A stretch of DNA of 64,000 nucleotides, from assembly GCF_001424345.1 (NCBI RefSeq), contig NZ_LMPF01000001.1, forward strand, positions 513,751 through 577,750. The letters are read 5' to 3'. Under the pieces are notes generated by a model. It was not told the origin of the DNA, did no database searches, and saw only the letters and a list, made by a program, of their open reading frames with translations. Source of the DNA: Burkholderia sp. Leaf177 (lineage in GTDB: Bacteria; Pseudomonadota; Gammaproteobacteria; Burkholderiales; Burkholderiaceae). Both the position numbers and the translations under genes were made by a program. Shown here one piece after another: positions 17,917 through 26,925 of the stretch; the first letter of the stretch is position 1, and each line of letters begins with the position of its first letter.

Positions 17917-18387
17917 TCACGCGCGATGATAAGGGTGGTTCTGCGTGATGCTCCACGCGCGATAAAGCTGCTCGGCCAGAAGCACGCGAACCATGCCGTG
18001 CGGCAGCGTCAGGCTCGACACACGGAGCAACACTTCGGCACGTGCCTTGATTTGCGGATCGAGACCGTCCGCGCCGCCGATCACGAAGGCCACGTCGCGC
18101 CCATCTTGCTGCCAGTCGGGCAGGGCGGCGGCGAGTTGCATCGTGGTCCAGTCGCGGCCGCGTTCGTCGAGCGCAATAACACGTGCGTTTTTCGGCAACG
18201 CTGTTTCAATACGCCCACGTTCGGCCGCCATCACGCTCTCGGCGTTACGGCCCGACGAGCGCTGTTCAGGCTTGATTTCGCGCAGCTCCATGCGCAGCTC
18301 GGGCGGCATGCGTTTCGCATACTCTTCGAAGCCGGTTGCGATCCAGTCGGGCATCTTGTGGCCGACTGCGAGGATATGAAGTTTCAT
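17917..18387 (-). CDS. rlmH: 23S rRNA (pseudouridine1915-N3)-methyltransferase RlmH
   Basis: The 156-residue protein is a SPOUT-class methyltransferase of the usual RlmH length. It begins [16 protein letters not shown] and has the SAM-binding trefoil-knot segment [11 protein letters not shown] and the C-terminal [20 protein letters not shown]. As a homodimer it methylates pseudouridine 1915 in helix 69 of 23S rRNA on the 70S ribosome. It lies next to rsfS, a common pairing in bacteria that groups two ribosome-acting proteins. Confidence 0.96.
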   Translation of the reverse strand: MKLHILAVGHKMPDWIATGFEEYAKRMPPELRMELREIKPEQRSSGRNAESVMAAERGRIETALPKNARVIALDERGRDWTTMQLAAALPDWQQDGRDVAFVIGGADGLDPQIKARAEVLLRVSSLTLPHGMVRVLLAEQLYRAWSITQNHPYHRA

Positions 18388-18449
18388 GGCGTACGTCGCA
18401 CGAACCGACCGCTTTCACGCAAAGCGGCACGTTCGCTGGAACCGGGAAT

Positions 18450-18890
18450 TCAGCGGCGCGTGGTCTTGCGCGCGGGTTTGGCTGCCGGCTCGTCTTCCTC
18501 GTCGTCTTCGTCCGCGCTCACGCGCGCGCCGCCGAAGCCGCCCGCGCTTTGCAGTTTCACGCGCACGGGTTTGTCGCCCCAGACTTCTTCGAGGTTGTAG
18601 TACTGGCGCAGCGCCGGTTGCAGGATATGGACGACGGCGTCGCCGCAATCCACCAGCACCCATTCGCCGATTTCTTCGCCTTCGGTGCTGATGACGTCGC
18701 CGCCCAGCTCCTTGACCTTTTCGCGGACGCTGTTCGCCAGCGCCTTGGTCTGACGATTCGACGTGCCGCTCGCGACGATCACGCGGTCGAAGAGGGCGGT
18801 CAGGTGAGTGGTGTTGAACACCTTGATGTCCTGCGCCTTGACGTCTTCCAGACCGTCGATGATCGCGCGTTGAAGCTTTTGAATTTCCAT
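18450..18890 (-). CDS. rsfS: Ribosome silencing factor RsfS
   Basis: The 146-residue protein starts MEIQKLQRAIIDGLEDVKAQDI and carries the RsfS core with SGTSNRQTKALANSV and GEEIGEWVLVDCGDAVVHI. RsfS binds L14 (uL14) on the 50S subunit and blocks joining to 30S during slow growth. After the core (about residue 115) there is a charged tail: an acidic stretch DEDDEEDE, then a basic PARKTTRR end, which the E. coli protein lacks. The start at 18890 is the conserved Met; the frame extends upstream into the spacer after nadD. Confidence 0.95.
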   Translation of the reverse strand: MEIQKLQRAIIDGLEDVKAQDIKVFNTTHLTALFDRVIVASGTSNRQTKALANSVREKVKELGGDVISTEGEEIGEWVLVDCGDAVVHILQPALRQYYNLEEVWGDKPVRVKLQSAGGFGGARVSADEDDEEDEPAAKPARKTTRR

Positions 18891-18907
18891 ATTTTTACCG
18901 ATGGTTT

Positions 18908-19600
18908 TTACCGATGATACAAGTGGTGTTGAACAATATAGTCCCATACGGCGGACGGAACATTACTCTCGGCAGCGATCCCGCCCGCCGCGTGCGTTTT
19001 CAGGCGTTCGCCCGACTGCTCGCGGATTTCGGTGGCGGACACTTCAAGCGCCAGCGCCGAGTCGATCAGCAAATGCCCGTGCGGCGTGGCCTGGAGCACA
19101 TCCGCGCTCGCGCTGCGTGCCGCGATTTCCTCGGCCACGACGGGCGAAACCGTCGATACGTCGAACCCCGCGCGCGTTTCCACGCACACGTGCGCAAACT
19201 CGAAAAGACGTTTCCAGTCGCGCCACGAATCCAGATGCACGAGCTGATCGGCGCCTATCAGCAACGCCAGCGAAGCGTCCGGGCCTTCCCGCTCGCGCCA
19301 GCGCGCCAGCGTCTCCACGGTGTACGTCGGGCCGTCGTGATCGATTTCATCGGTTGCGACGGTGATCTTCAAGCCTTCGATATGCAGCGATTCCGCCGCC
19401 GCGCGAGTCATCGCAAGCCGATGATGCGCCGGCGTCACGTCTTTTTTCTGCCACGGCTGGCCCGCCGGCAGGAACACGAGTTCGGTCAGGTCGAGCAACT
19501 CGGCGAAACGCCGCGCGAGCGCCATGTGAGCGTTGTGAATCGGGTCGAACGTGCCGCCCAGCAAGCCGACGCGGTGAACGCAAGGAAGATTGGGTTTCAG
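18908..19600 (-). CDS. nadD: Nicotinate-nucleotide adenylyltransferase NadD
   Basis: The protein has the nucleotidyltransferase motif [12 protein letters not shown] and the C-terminal SATEIR (SxTxIR family motif). It adenylates nicotinate mononucleotide to deamido-NAD in NAD synthesis. No ATG, GTG or suitable TTG lies before the motif except a TTG at 19564 inside the first beta strand (GLLGGTFDP). The best start is a CTG at 19600, seven bases after AGAGGA, giving the usual short leader [11 protein letters not shown] and 230 residues. It sits between hemF and rsfS. Confidence 0.92.
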   Translation of the reverse strand: MKPNLPCVHRVGLLGGTFDPIHNAHMALARRFAELLDLTELVFLPAGQPWQKKDVTPAHHRLAMTRAAAESLHIEGLKITVATDEIDHDGPTYTVETLARWREREGPDASLALLIGADQLVHLDSWRDWKRLFEFAHVCVETRAGFDVSTVSPVVAEEIAARSASADVLQATPHGHLLIDSALALEVSATEIREQSGERLKTHAAGGIAAESNVPSAVWDYIVQHHLYHR

Positions 19601-19667
19601 TGGACGGTCCTCTTTGGGGACGGAATGAAACGGATACAGCGCCGGTTTCTCATGTTTCCGTGGCTAT

Positions 19668-20591
19668 TTAAACCCACTCTCGCGCAACAAGGAAATCGGA
19701 ATAAAGCCGCGCTTCGGGCGTGCCGACCTCCGGCTTCCAGTTGTATCGCCACGAAACGGCCGGCGGCATGGACATCAGAATGGATTCCGTGCGCCCGCCG
19801 CTTTGCAGCCCGAACAGCGTGCCGCGGTCGAAAACCAGGTTGAATTCGACGTAGCGGCCGCGCCGGTAGGTCTGGAAATCGCGCTGCGCTTCGCCATACG
19901 GCATATCCCGCCTGCGTTCGATGATCGGCACGTAGGCGTTGAGAAAGCTGTCGCCTACGCTTCGCATCATTGCGAATGATTCGTCGAAACCGGGTTCGGA
20001 GACATCGTCGAAGAAAATCCCGCCAATCCCGCGCGGTTCATTGCGATGCTTGAGATAGAAATACTCGTCGCACCATTTCTTGAAACGCGGGTACAGATCG
20101 GCGCCAAACGGCGCGAGCGCGTCACGGCATACACCGTGGAAATGCTGCGCGTCTTCCTCGTAGCCGTAATAAGGCGTGAGGTCCATTCCGCCGCCGAACC
20201 AGAACAATGGCGCCTCACCGGATTTCGTGGCGATCAGCAAGCGCACATTCATATGCACGGTCGGGCAGTGCGGATTGCGCGGATGCATGACAAGCGAAAC
20301 GCCCATTGCCTCGAAACCCCGGCCGGCCAGTTGCGGGCGCATCGCACTCGCCGATGGCGGCAAGGAATCACCCGCAACATCCGAAAAACCGATGCCGCCG
20401 CGCTCGAAAAATTGTCCGCCCTCAAGAATCCGCGTGCTTCCGCCGCCTCGCAGCCGTTCCTCAGGCCCGCGCTGCCATGAATCGACGGCGAATTCGGTGC
20501 CATCGAACGCGCCAAGCGACTCTGCAATCTGCTTTTGCAAACCGGTGAGATAGGTGCGGACAGCTTGTACGTCGTAGGTCGAATCGGTCAT
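19668..20591 (-). CDS. hemF: Oxygen-dependent coproporphyrinogen-III oxidase HemF
   Basis: The 307-residue protein matches aerobic coproporphyrinogen oxidase along its length: [24 protein letters not shown] (residues ~53-76), [24 protein letters not shown], and the C-terminal [21 protein letters not shown]. It decarboxylates two propionates of coproporphyrinogen III to give protoporphyrinogen IX in heme synthesis, in the cytoplasm as a dimer. I chose MTDSTYDVQ at 20591; a start 20 codons earlier has no support. A purD terminator upstream suggests hemF has its own promoter. Confidence 0.96.
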   Translation of the reverse strand: MTDSTYDVQAVRTYLTGLQKQIAESLGAFDGTEFAVDSWQRGPEERLRGGGSTRILEGGQFFERGGIGFSDVAGDSLPPSASAMRPQLAGRGFEAMGVSLVMHPRNPHCPTVHMNVRLLIATKSGEAPLFWFGGGMDLTPYYGYEEDAQHFHGVCRDALAPFGADLYPRFKKWCDEYFYLKHRNEPRGIGGIFFDDVSEPGFDESFAMMRSVGDSFLNAYVPIIERRRDMPYGEAQRDFQTYRRGRYVEFNLVFDRGTLFGLQSGGRTESILMSMPPAVSWRYNWKPEVGTPEARLYSDFLVAREWV

Positions 20592-20667
20592 CGTGCTGCT
20601 TTGCTTGATCGGTTGTGCCAGGAAGCGGGCGTGAAGGTTATCTGCCGCCATTCAGCGCGTTTCTTCC

Positions 20668-20702
20668 AAAAACGCACTGCCGGACGCGAAGGTCCGGCAG
20701 TG
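20668..20702 (-). terminator. Intrinsic terminator after purD
   Basis: On the minus strand a perfect 11-bp stem (CACTGCCGGAC with GTCCGGCAGTG, arms at 20675-20685 and 20692-20702, six-base loop) is followed by CG and five T residues. It begins 23 bases after the purD stop, so transcripts of yebC-purD should mostly end here. Confidence 0.88.
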
Positions 20703-20725
20703 CTGTGCGTGCTTGCGGTGCTGAA

Positions 20726-22015
20726 TCAGCCTTGGCGTTCCGATGCCTTGCGATTGAGCGCCCGAAACCCAATGTCCCGCCGATACTGCATGCCGTCGAA
20801 CGCGATCTGATTGATCGTATCGTAGACGACGGATTGCGCGCCGCGAACCGAATCCGACAGGCCGACAACGCACAATACCCGTCCGCCCGATGTGGTCAGC
20901 TTGCCGCCTTCCAGCGTGGTGCCGGCGTGGAACGTCACGGCTTCCGGCGTTTCCGCCGGGATGCCGTTGATCCGGTCGCCGTTTCGCGGCGTGTCCGGGT
21001 AATTGTGCGCGGCCAGTACCACGCCGAGCGCCGTGCGCCGGTCCCATTCGATCTCGGCCGTGGCAAGCGTCCCGGCAATCGCCAGTTCCACGACCTTCGA
21101 GAAATCACCCTTCAGACGCGCCATGATCGGCTGCGTTTCCGGATCGCCCATGCGGCAGTTGAATTCGAGCGTCTTCGGATTGCCTTGCGCGTCGATCATC
21201 AGCCCGGCGTACAGGAAACCGGTGTAGCGGATGCCTTCCTGCTCCATGCCGCGTACCGTCGGCAAGATAATTTCGCGCATCACGCGAGCGTGCAGTTGCG
21301 GCGTAACGATTGGAGCGGGCGAATACGCGCCCATGCCGCCGGTGTTCGGGCCTTTGTCGCCGTCGAGCAGGCGCTTGTGGTCCTGGCTCGATGCCAGTGC
21401 CAGCACATGCTTGCCGTCCACCATGACAATGAAGCTGGCCTCTTCGCCATCGAGAAACTCTTCGATCACCACGCGCGCGCCGGCGTCGCCCAGCTTGTTG
21501 TCGGCGAGCATGGAATCGACCGCTGCGTGGGCATCTTCGATAGTCGTGGCAACGACCACGCCTTTCCCCGCAGCCAGGCCGTCCGCCTTGATGACGATAG
21601 GCGCGCCCTTCGTGTCCAGATAAGCATGCGCCGCCGCGATGTCAGTGAACGTTTCATACTCGGCCGTTGGAATGGCATGGCGTTTCATGAACGCCTTGGC
21701 GAAGTCCTTCGAGCTTTCGAGTTGCGCCGCTTCCCGGGTCGGACCGAAAATCTTCAGGCCTCGCGAGCGGAACAGATTCACGATGCCCGCAGCCAGCGGG
21801 CCTTCAGGACCGACCACAGTCAGCGCGATCTGCTCTTTTTCGACGAAATCAGCGAGTGCCGAAGGATCTGTAATGTCGACATTCAGCAGACGTTCGTCCT
21901 GAGCCGTGCCGCCGTTTCCCGGCGCGACATAAACCATCTGCACGCGCGGCGACTGCGCGAGCTTCCACGCGAGCGCATGTTCGCGACCGCCCGAACCGAC
22001 GACGAGTAACTTCAT
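20726..22015 (-). CDS. purD: Phosphoribosylamine--glycine ligase PurD
   Basis: The 429-residue protein is full length and starts MKLLVVGSGGREHALAWKLAQS. ATP-grasp features include VIKADGLAAGKGVVVA (~140-155), VVIEEFLDGEEASF and PNTGGMGAYSPAP, and the C-terminal part has LEFNCRMGDPETQ. It joins glycine to phosphoribosylamine in the second step of purine synthesis. It is followed by a strong terminator and preceded by 388 bases that separate it from yebC. Confidence 0.97.
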   Translation of the reverse strand: MKLLVVGSGGREHALAWKLAQSPRVQMVYVAPGNGGTAQDERLLNVDITDPSALADFVEKEQIALTVVGPEGPLAAGIVNLFRSRGLKIFGPTREAAQLESSKDFAKAFMKRHAIPTAEYETFTDIAAAHAYLDTKGAPIVIKADGLAAGKGVVVATTIEDAHAAVDSMLADNKLGDAGARVVIEEFLDGEEASFIVMVDGKHVLALASSQDHKRLLDGDKGPNTGGMGAYSPAPIVTPQLHARVMREIILPTVRGMEQEGIRYTGFLYAGLMIDAQGNPKTLEFNCRMGDPETQPIMARLKGDFSKVVELAIAGTLATAEIEWDRRTALGVVLAAHNYPDTPRNGDRINGIPAETPEAVTFHAGTTLEGGKLTTSGGRVLCVVGLSDSVRGAQSVVYDTINQIAFDGMQYRRDIGFRALNRKASERQG

Positions 22016-22403
22016 TTAAAACCTCGAAGACCTTAAGAAATTCGTGGCGGCTGACTGCGTGATCCGGTTAAGTTTTTTCGCAACCGTTTCGCCGCGCCCC
22101 CGCAATGTTTTGCTTTGCTGCGTTCCGGATGATTGCCGGGCCGCGGTGCTTGAAGTAGGGGAGACGGTTCGCGCCGGTAAGCGGCTGCGTCACTCGACTT
22201 CCCGGCGGTCAAGCGCCGTTTGCGGCTTTTTGCGCCGCGTGCTTTTTTGCGCCGCCCTTTGGCGGATCCGGAATGGCTGCTGGACGCACATGCACCAATC
22301 GAGCCAGAACGCTTGCGCGAGCCAACTTTCGGACGCCGCGAATTCAAGCGCGCGAAAGACAAGCCCGTCGCTTATCGACGATCAACCGGCGATCAAACGG
22401 CGA
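22016..22403. other. Spacer between yebC and purD
   Basis: No gene is accepted in these 388 bases. The minus strand has an open frame (22033-22362) rich in Lys, Arg and Ser, but its TTG start lacks a ribosome-binding site and the composition looks like a by-product of repeated GCGCCGC and GCAAAAA runs near 22210-22260. No clear terminator or promoter is visible. Confidence 0.4.
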
Positions 22404-23132
22404 TTATTCTTCGTCGATTGTTGCGTTGGTATAAACCTCTTGCACGTCGTCCAGATTTTCCAGCGCGTCGAGCAATTTCTGCATTTTCGCCGCGTCTTCG
22501 CCCGTGAATTCGACTTCGGTCTGCGGCTTCATGATCACTTCGGACACTTCAGCCTTGAAACCGGCCGCTTCCAGCGCGTCCTTTACCTTCTGGAAATCGT
22601 TGGCCGGACAAACCACTTCGATACTGCCGTCGTCGTTCGTCACCACGTCGTCCGCGCCTGCCTCGAGCGCCGCTTCCATCAGCTTGTCTTCCGCCGTACC
22701 GGGCGCGTACAGGAACTGGCCGACGTGGTCGAACATGAACGCCACCGAGCCGTCCGTGCCCATGTTGCCGCCGAACTTCGAGAACGCATGGCGCACTTCC
22801 GCGACAGTGCGGGTGCGGTTGTCCGTCATGGTATCCACGATGATCGCCGCGCCGCCGATGCCGTAGCCTTCGTAGCGGATCTCCTCGTAGGTTGCGCCGT
22901 CCACACCGCCCACGCCGCGCTGGATTGCACGGTTGATGTTGTCCTTGGGCATGTTGGCGTCGTACGCTTTTTCGACGGACAGCCGCAGTCGCGGGTTTGT
23001 GTCCATTTCCCCGCCGCCCATGCGCGCCGCAACCTGAATTTCCTTGATAAGACGCGTCCAGACCTTGCCGCGCTTGGCATCGGTGGCTGCTTTCTTATGC
23101 TTGATGTTGGCCCATTTTGAATGACCCGCCAT
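22404..23132 (-). CDS. yebC: YebC/PmpR-family transcriptional regulator
   Basis: The 242-residue protein begins [23 protein letters not shown], the YebC signature, followed by [25 protein letters not shown] and [11 protein letters not shown]. Family members are described as DNA-binding regulators (PmpR represses the quinolone system in Pseudomonas); recent work links some to relief of ribosome stalling at proline stretches. It is widely conserved and cytoplasmic. GGAG stands just upstream of the ATG at 23132. Confidence 0.95.
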   Translation of the reverse strand: MAGHSKWANIKHKKAATDAKRGKVWTRLIKEIQVAARMGGGEMDTNPRLRLSVEKAYDANMPKDNINRAIQRGVGGVDGATYEEIRYEGYGIGGAAIIVDTMTDNRTRTVAEVRHAFSKFGGNMGTDGSVAFMFDHVGQFLYAPGTAEDKLMEAALEAGADDVVTNDDGSIEVVCPANDFQKVKDALEAAGFKAEVSEVIMKPQTEVEFTGEDAAKMQKLLDALENLDDVQEVYTNATIDEE

Positions 23133-23444
23133 ACCTTTCTCCATCGCGCACGAGCTTTTCTCGCACGCCTGTGTGTCAATTCGCCGTCAGTTTCGCCGCC
23201 AATTCGCTGCTTTATGAAGCTTTCTCGCCCAGCTTTTCAAGCCGGCGGCGCGTTATGTCGCGTTGCCTACCTGGCAGGGCTTGGCCGGGAGTACGGATTT
23301 TCCGCGGTCCCGTGCGGGCCTTTCGCCCACGCATCGCGCCGTAGCGTGCATTTGGCGGACCCGAATTTTATCATGGCGCGACCGTCCGGCAGGCTTGGCC
23401 CTACGTCGGCATTGCGATTAACCGCGTGTCTGCCGCGCTTCCCG
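23133..23444. other. Spacer between upp and yebC
   Basis: These 312 bases carry no open frame I accept. On the minus strand a -10-like GATAAAAT at about 23367-23374 could belong to a yebC promoter about 240 bases upstream of its start, but no -35 element can be picked with confidence. No terminator for upp is obvious. Confidence 0.35.
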
Positions 23445-24098
23445 TCAGTTTTTGGTTCCGAACAACCGGTCGCCGGCGTCGCCCAGACCCGGGACAATGT
23501 ACGCGTGCTCGTTCAGATGTGAATCGAGCGATGCAACGTACAGCTTCACGTCGGGATGGGCATCGGAGAAAACCTTCACACCTTCGGGCGCCGCGACCAG
23601 CGCCACGAAGATGATGTTCTCGCCTAAAACCTTGCGCCGCTTCATGACGTCGACCGCGTGCACGGCCGAGTAGCCGGTCGCGAGCATGGGATCGCACAAG
23701 ATGAACACGCGCTCTTCCAGGTCGGGGGGCAGGCGCACGAGGTACTCGACCGGCCGGTGATCTTCCGCCCGATACACCCCGATATGACCCACACGCGCCG
23801 ACGGAATCAGGTCCAGCAGTCCGTCCGACATGCCTATGCCCGCGCGCAGCACAGGCACGATAGCGAGCTTCTTGCCGGCGATGACAGGCGCGTCGATGGT
23901 GACGAGCGGCGTCTCGACACGCTTCGTGGTCAACGTCAGGTTGCGTGTGATCTCATAGCCCATCAGCAGCGTGATTTCGCGCAGCAATTCGCGGAAGGTG
24001 CGTGTGGACGTGTCCTTGTCCCGCATGTGAGTCAGCTTGTGCTGGATCAGCGGGTGGTTGAGGATGAAAAGATTTGGAAAGCGGCTGTCCTGGTTCAT
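23445..24098 (-). CDS. upp: Uracil phosphoribosyltransferase
   Basis: The 217-residue protein carries [19 protein letters not shown] at the N-terminus, the PRPP-binding loop [15 protein letters not shown] and the uracil-binding C-terminus [16 protein letters not shown], all typical of Upp. It converts uracil and PRPP to UMP in pyrimidine salvage. The ATG at 24098 gives a leader of normal length. It is divergent from the SDR gene. Confidence 0.96.
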   Translation of the reverse strand: MNQDSRFPNLFILNHPLIQHKLTHMRDKDTSTRTFRELLREITLLMGYEITRNLTLTTKRVETPLVTIDAPVIAGKKLAIVPVLRAGIGMSDGLLDLIPSARVGHIGVYRAEDHRPVEYLVRLPPDLEERVFILCDPMLATGYSAVHAVDVMKRRKVLGENIIFVALVAAPEGVKVFSDAHPDVKLYVASLDSHLNEHAYIVPGLGDAGDRLFGTKN

Positions 24099-24438
24099 GG
24101 TGTTCGCGCGGTTGCCGCGGCATTAAATGTGGATTCGGGTCGTGCTTGGGTTGCAGGTTGTCAATGCGGCCGCTTTCAAAACCGTGCGTGGCGGGCGGTT
24201 TCGATTGCTGAGCTTAAGCAGTGCAGTCAGTTTACCCAAATTGAGGGCGCAAAAAGCGGAGATTGCGTGTCGTTGGCCAACCGGTCTATTGCGCGGCCGA
24301 CGTCCGATCCCTCATTCTTCTAGAATTGCATCACGCGTTTCCAATGCGTGATTGCGAGCCGGCATTCGGCATGACATCGAAAACCTCGCTTCGACGGCGC
24401 AACCGGGCCCAAGCGCAGGCAACTACACAGGGACAGCA
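24099..24438. other. Divergent promoter region between upp and the SDR gene
   Basis: This 340-base region lies between divergent starts. A TAGAAT hexamer at 24321-24326 on the plus strand is a possible -10 for the SDR-mgsA-qor genes, with a poor -35. I see no RNA gene, no repeat and no credible small protein. Confidence 0.35.
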
Positions 24439-25218
24439 ATGGACATGGGAATCAAGGGGCGCACGGCGCTCGTGTGCGCGGCCAGCAAGGGTCTGGGACG
24501 GGGTTGCGCGGAAGCGCTGGCCGCCGAAGGCGTCGACCTCGTGATCGTGGCACGCACGGCTGGGCCGCTGGAGGCTACAGCCGAGCACATCCGCCAGACT
24601 TACGGCGTGAACGTGACGGCGGTGGCTTGCGACATCACATCGCCTGAAGGACACGCCGCGGCGCTGGCGGCGTGCCCGGCGCCTGACATTCTCGTGAACA
24701 ACGCCGGCGGGCCGCCGCCGGGAGACTTCCGCCAATTTTCCCGCGATGACTGGATCAACGCGCTCGACTCGAACATGCTCACGCCGATCGAGCTGATCAA
24801 GCAGACGCTCGACGGCATGATCGAACGCGGGTTCGGCCGGATCGTGAACATTACAAGTTCGTCGGTGAAGGCGCCTATCGACGTGCTGGGTTTGTCGAAC
24901 GGGGCGCGCTCGGGGCTGACCGGGTTTATCGCGGGATTGTCGCGAAAGGTTGCAGCAAGCGGCGTCACGATCAATAACCTGCTGCCAGGTTCCTTCGATA
25001 CCGACCGGCTCGTCACCACGTTCGCAGCCGACGCGAAGGCGAACAACATCAGCGTGGAAGAAGCCAAGAAGCGCCGCATGGGCAAGCTGCCCGCCGGCCG
25101 CTTCGGCACGCCCGAAGAGTTCGGCAAGGCGTGCGCCTATTTGTGCAGCGTGCATGCGGGCTACATCACGGGACAGAACCTGCTGATCGACGGCGGCGCC
25201 TATCCGGGCACGTACTGA
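24439..25218 (+). CDS. SDR-family protein with non-canonical catalytic site
   Basis: The 259-residue protein has an SDR fold: nucleotide motif CAASKGLGRG (residues ~14-23), NNAGG at about 90 and a C-terminal GQNLLIDGG. The classical YxxxK is replaced by SNGAR (Ser153, Arg157), while the serine stretch NITSSS is kept. This resembles the beta-ketoacyl-ACP reductase-like SDR subgroup that lacks a perfect NAD motif and catalytic tetrad, so activity and substrate are uncertain. The ATG at 24439 follows CAGGGA. The gene lies 38 bases before mgsA and may share its transcript. Confidence 0.85.
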   Translation: MDMGIKGRTALVCAASKGLGRGCAEALAAEGVDLVIVARTAGPLEATAEHIRQTYGVNVTAVACDITSPEGHAAALAACPAPDILVNNAGGPPPGDFRQFSRDDWINALDSNMLTPIELIKQTLDGMIERGFGRIVNITSSSVKAPIDVLGLSNGARSGLTGFIAGLSRKVAASGVTINNLLPGSFDTDRLVTTFAADAKANNISVEEAKKRRMGKLPAGRFGTPEEFGKACAYLCSVHAGYITGQNLLIDGGAYPGTY

Positions 25219-25256
25219 TTCCGGACCAGCAATAAATCACACCGGAGAGATATCTG

Positions 25257-25646
25257 ATGAACCCACGCGTCGCGTTGATCGCGCACGACATGAAAAAGGA
25301 TGACATCGTGGCGCTGGCCGGCGAGTTTGCGGCGACGCTCGCGCAGTGCCGGCTGCTGGCGACCGGCACCACCGGCGCGCGTATTGCCGCGGCCCACGGA
25401 CTGGAGGTGGAGCGCAAGCTTTCCGGGCCATTCGGCGGCGATCTGCAAATCGGTGCTGAATTGGCGGAGGGCCGGGTAGACCTGGTGATCTTCCTGCGCG
25501 ATCCCATGACGCCGCAGCCCCATGAGCCGGACATCAACGCTTTGGTTCGCGCCTGCGACGTCCATAACGTCGCGTGCGCCACGAACCTTGCAACGGCGCG
25601 CATGATCCTGGACGACCTCAAGCTCCGGCTTGGCCGATCCGCATAG
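25257..25646 (+). CDS. mgsA: Methylglyoxal synthase
   Basis: The 129-residue protein starts [18 protein letters not shown] and has the phosphate loop [23 protein letters not shown], the catalytic Asp82 in FLRDPM and the [10 protein letters not shown] segment with the active-site His. It converts dihydroxyacetone phosphate to methylglyoxal and phosphate, a bypass of lower glycolysis used when phosphate is short or sugar phosphates build up. A GGAGAGA box stands about seven bases before the ATG. It is probably cotranscribed with the flanking SDR and quinone reductase genes; the latter might help detoxify reactive carbonyls, but that is a guess. Confidence 0.95.
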   Translation: MNPRVALIAHDMKKDDIVALAGEFAATLAQCRLLATGTTGARIAAAHGLEVERKLSGPFGGDLQIGAELAEGRVDLVIFLRDPMTPQPHEPDINALVRACDVHNVACATNLATARMILDDLKLRLGRSA

Positions 25647-25691
25647 TTTGCTGTTCATTGGCGCGTGAGCGCCCGAAACACGGAGACAACA

Positions 25692-26666
25692 GTGACAAAA
25701 GCAATTCGATTCGAAAAAACAGGTGGCCCTGAAGTACTCAAATGGGTCGATGTGGATGTCGGCGCGCCGGGCAAGGGCGAGATTCGCGTAAAGCATCACG
25801 CTGTGGGCCTGAACTATATCGACGTGTATTTTCGTACCGGGCTTTACCCCATGCCGCTGCCTGGCGGGATTGGAATGGAAGCGGCCGGCGAGGTGACCGC
25901 GGTCGGCGAGGGCGTGACCGGGTTCAAAGTAGGGGACCGGGTGGCCTATGCTTCGCGGCCGCCCGGCGCTTATGCCGAGGAACGCGTCATGTCCACGCAA
26001 TATGTGGTGAGCCTGCCCGATGCCATCAGCTACGAAGACGCTGCCTCCGTGATGCTGCAGGGTCTGACCGCGCAATATCTATTACGCAGGACGTATCGCG
26101 TGAAAGCGGGCGATACCGTGCTGATTCATGCGGCGGCTGGTGGCGTGGGCATGCTGGCTTGCCAGTGGGCCAAGGCGCTGGGTGCAACGGTGATCGGTAC
26201 GGTCGGTTCGGATGAGAAGGCCGCGCTCGCCAAGGCGCATGGCTGCGATCATCCGATCGTCTATACGCGCGAAGACTTTACCAAGCGCGTGCGCGAAATC
26301 ACGAATGGCGCGGGCGTCCCCGTGGTCTACGATTCGATCGGCCGCGACACCTACACGGCGTCGCTGGATTGCCTCGCGCCGCTCGGCATGTTCGTGAGTT
26401 TTGGCAACACGTCGGGTCCGTTGCCGCCCATCGATTCATCGGAATTCGCGGGGCGAGGTTCACTTTATTTCACCCGCCCGACGTTGTTCAGTTATATCGC
26501 CAAGCGCAGCGATCTCGAACAGATGGCAACCGAGCTCTTCGACGTGCTGACAACGGGACAGGTCAAGACAAGCGTACGGCAACGTTATCCGCTGGCGGAC
26601 GCAGCGAAGGCTCACGAAGACCTCGAAGCACGTCGCACGACCGGATCCACGATCTTGCAGCCTTGA
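25692..26666 (+). CDS. Zinc-free quinone oxidoreductase (QOR, MDR superfamily)
   Basis: The 324-residue protein belongs to the medium-chain dehydrogenase/reductase superfamily, quinone reductase branch: VGLNYIDVYFRTGLYP, GIGMEAAGEV, VMLQGLTAQYLL, and the NADPH motif HAAAGGVGMLACQWAK (~150-165). The catalytic zinc ligands of alcohol dehydrogenases are absent. It should reduce quinones or enones with NADPH, possibly by one-electron steps as for E. coli QOR. GTG at 25692 follows GGAGA at good spacing and gives MTKAIRFEKTGGPEV, the usual family start. Confidence 0.92.
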   Translation: MTKAIRFEKTGGPEVLKWVDVDVGAPGKGEIRVKHHAVGLNYIDVYFRTGLYPMPLPGGIGMEAAGEVTAVGEGVTGFKVGDRVAYASRPPGAYAEERVMSTQYVVSLPDAISYEDAASVMLQGLTAQYLLRRTYRVKAGDTVLIHAAAGGVGMLACQWAKALGATVIGTVGSDEKAALAKAHGCDHPIVYTREDFTKRVREITNGAGVPVVYDSIGRDTYTASLDCLAPLGMFVSFGNTSGPLPPIDSSEFAGRGSLYFTRPTLFSYIAKRSDLEQMATELFDVLTTGQVKTSVRQRYPLADAAKAHEDLEARRTTGSTILQP

Positions 26667-26690
26667 AGAACTGCCGCAACGTGTCACCAA

Positions 26691-26725
26691 GGCGGCGCGG
26701 TTCGGACTGACCTGCGCCGTCTTTT
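26691..26725 (+). terminator. Probable intrinsic terminator after the quinone reductase gene
   Basis: GGCGGCGC at 26691-26698 pairs with GCGCCGTC at 26714-26721 (one G-U) around a 15-base loop and is followed by TTTTGTCTTT. It starts 24 bases after the stop codon and separates the mgsA-qor unit from kdpD. Confidence 0.6.
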
Positions 26726-26925
26726 GTCTTTACACCATTTTTATGCGGGGATACGGACCTTTGACCCGGTCTTTACGCCGACACGCTTAATGTTCGAGCC
26801 ATCGTATATTGCCCGCTACCCATGTGTAGAAAATTACACGTTTTAGACCAAACGGCGGAGGATACAAGTCAGCCTCGGTTGAGCATACTGGGACAGCTTC
26901 ATATAACGATCCTGAACGCCAGAAC

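Noticed and set aside
22033..22362. Lys/Arg/Ser-rich 109-residue open frame on the minus strand between yebC and purD
   Set aside because: TTG start without a ribosome-binding site, no internal Met, and the basic composition follows from repeated GCGCCGC and poly-A runs; it looks like non-coding sequence.
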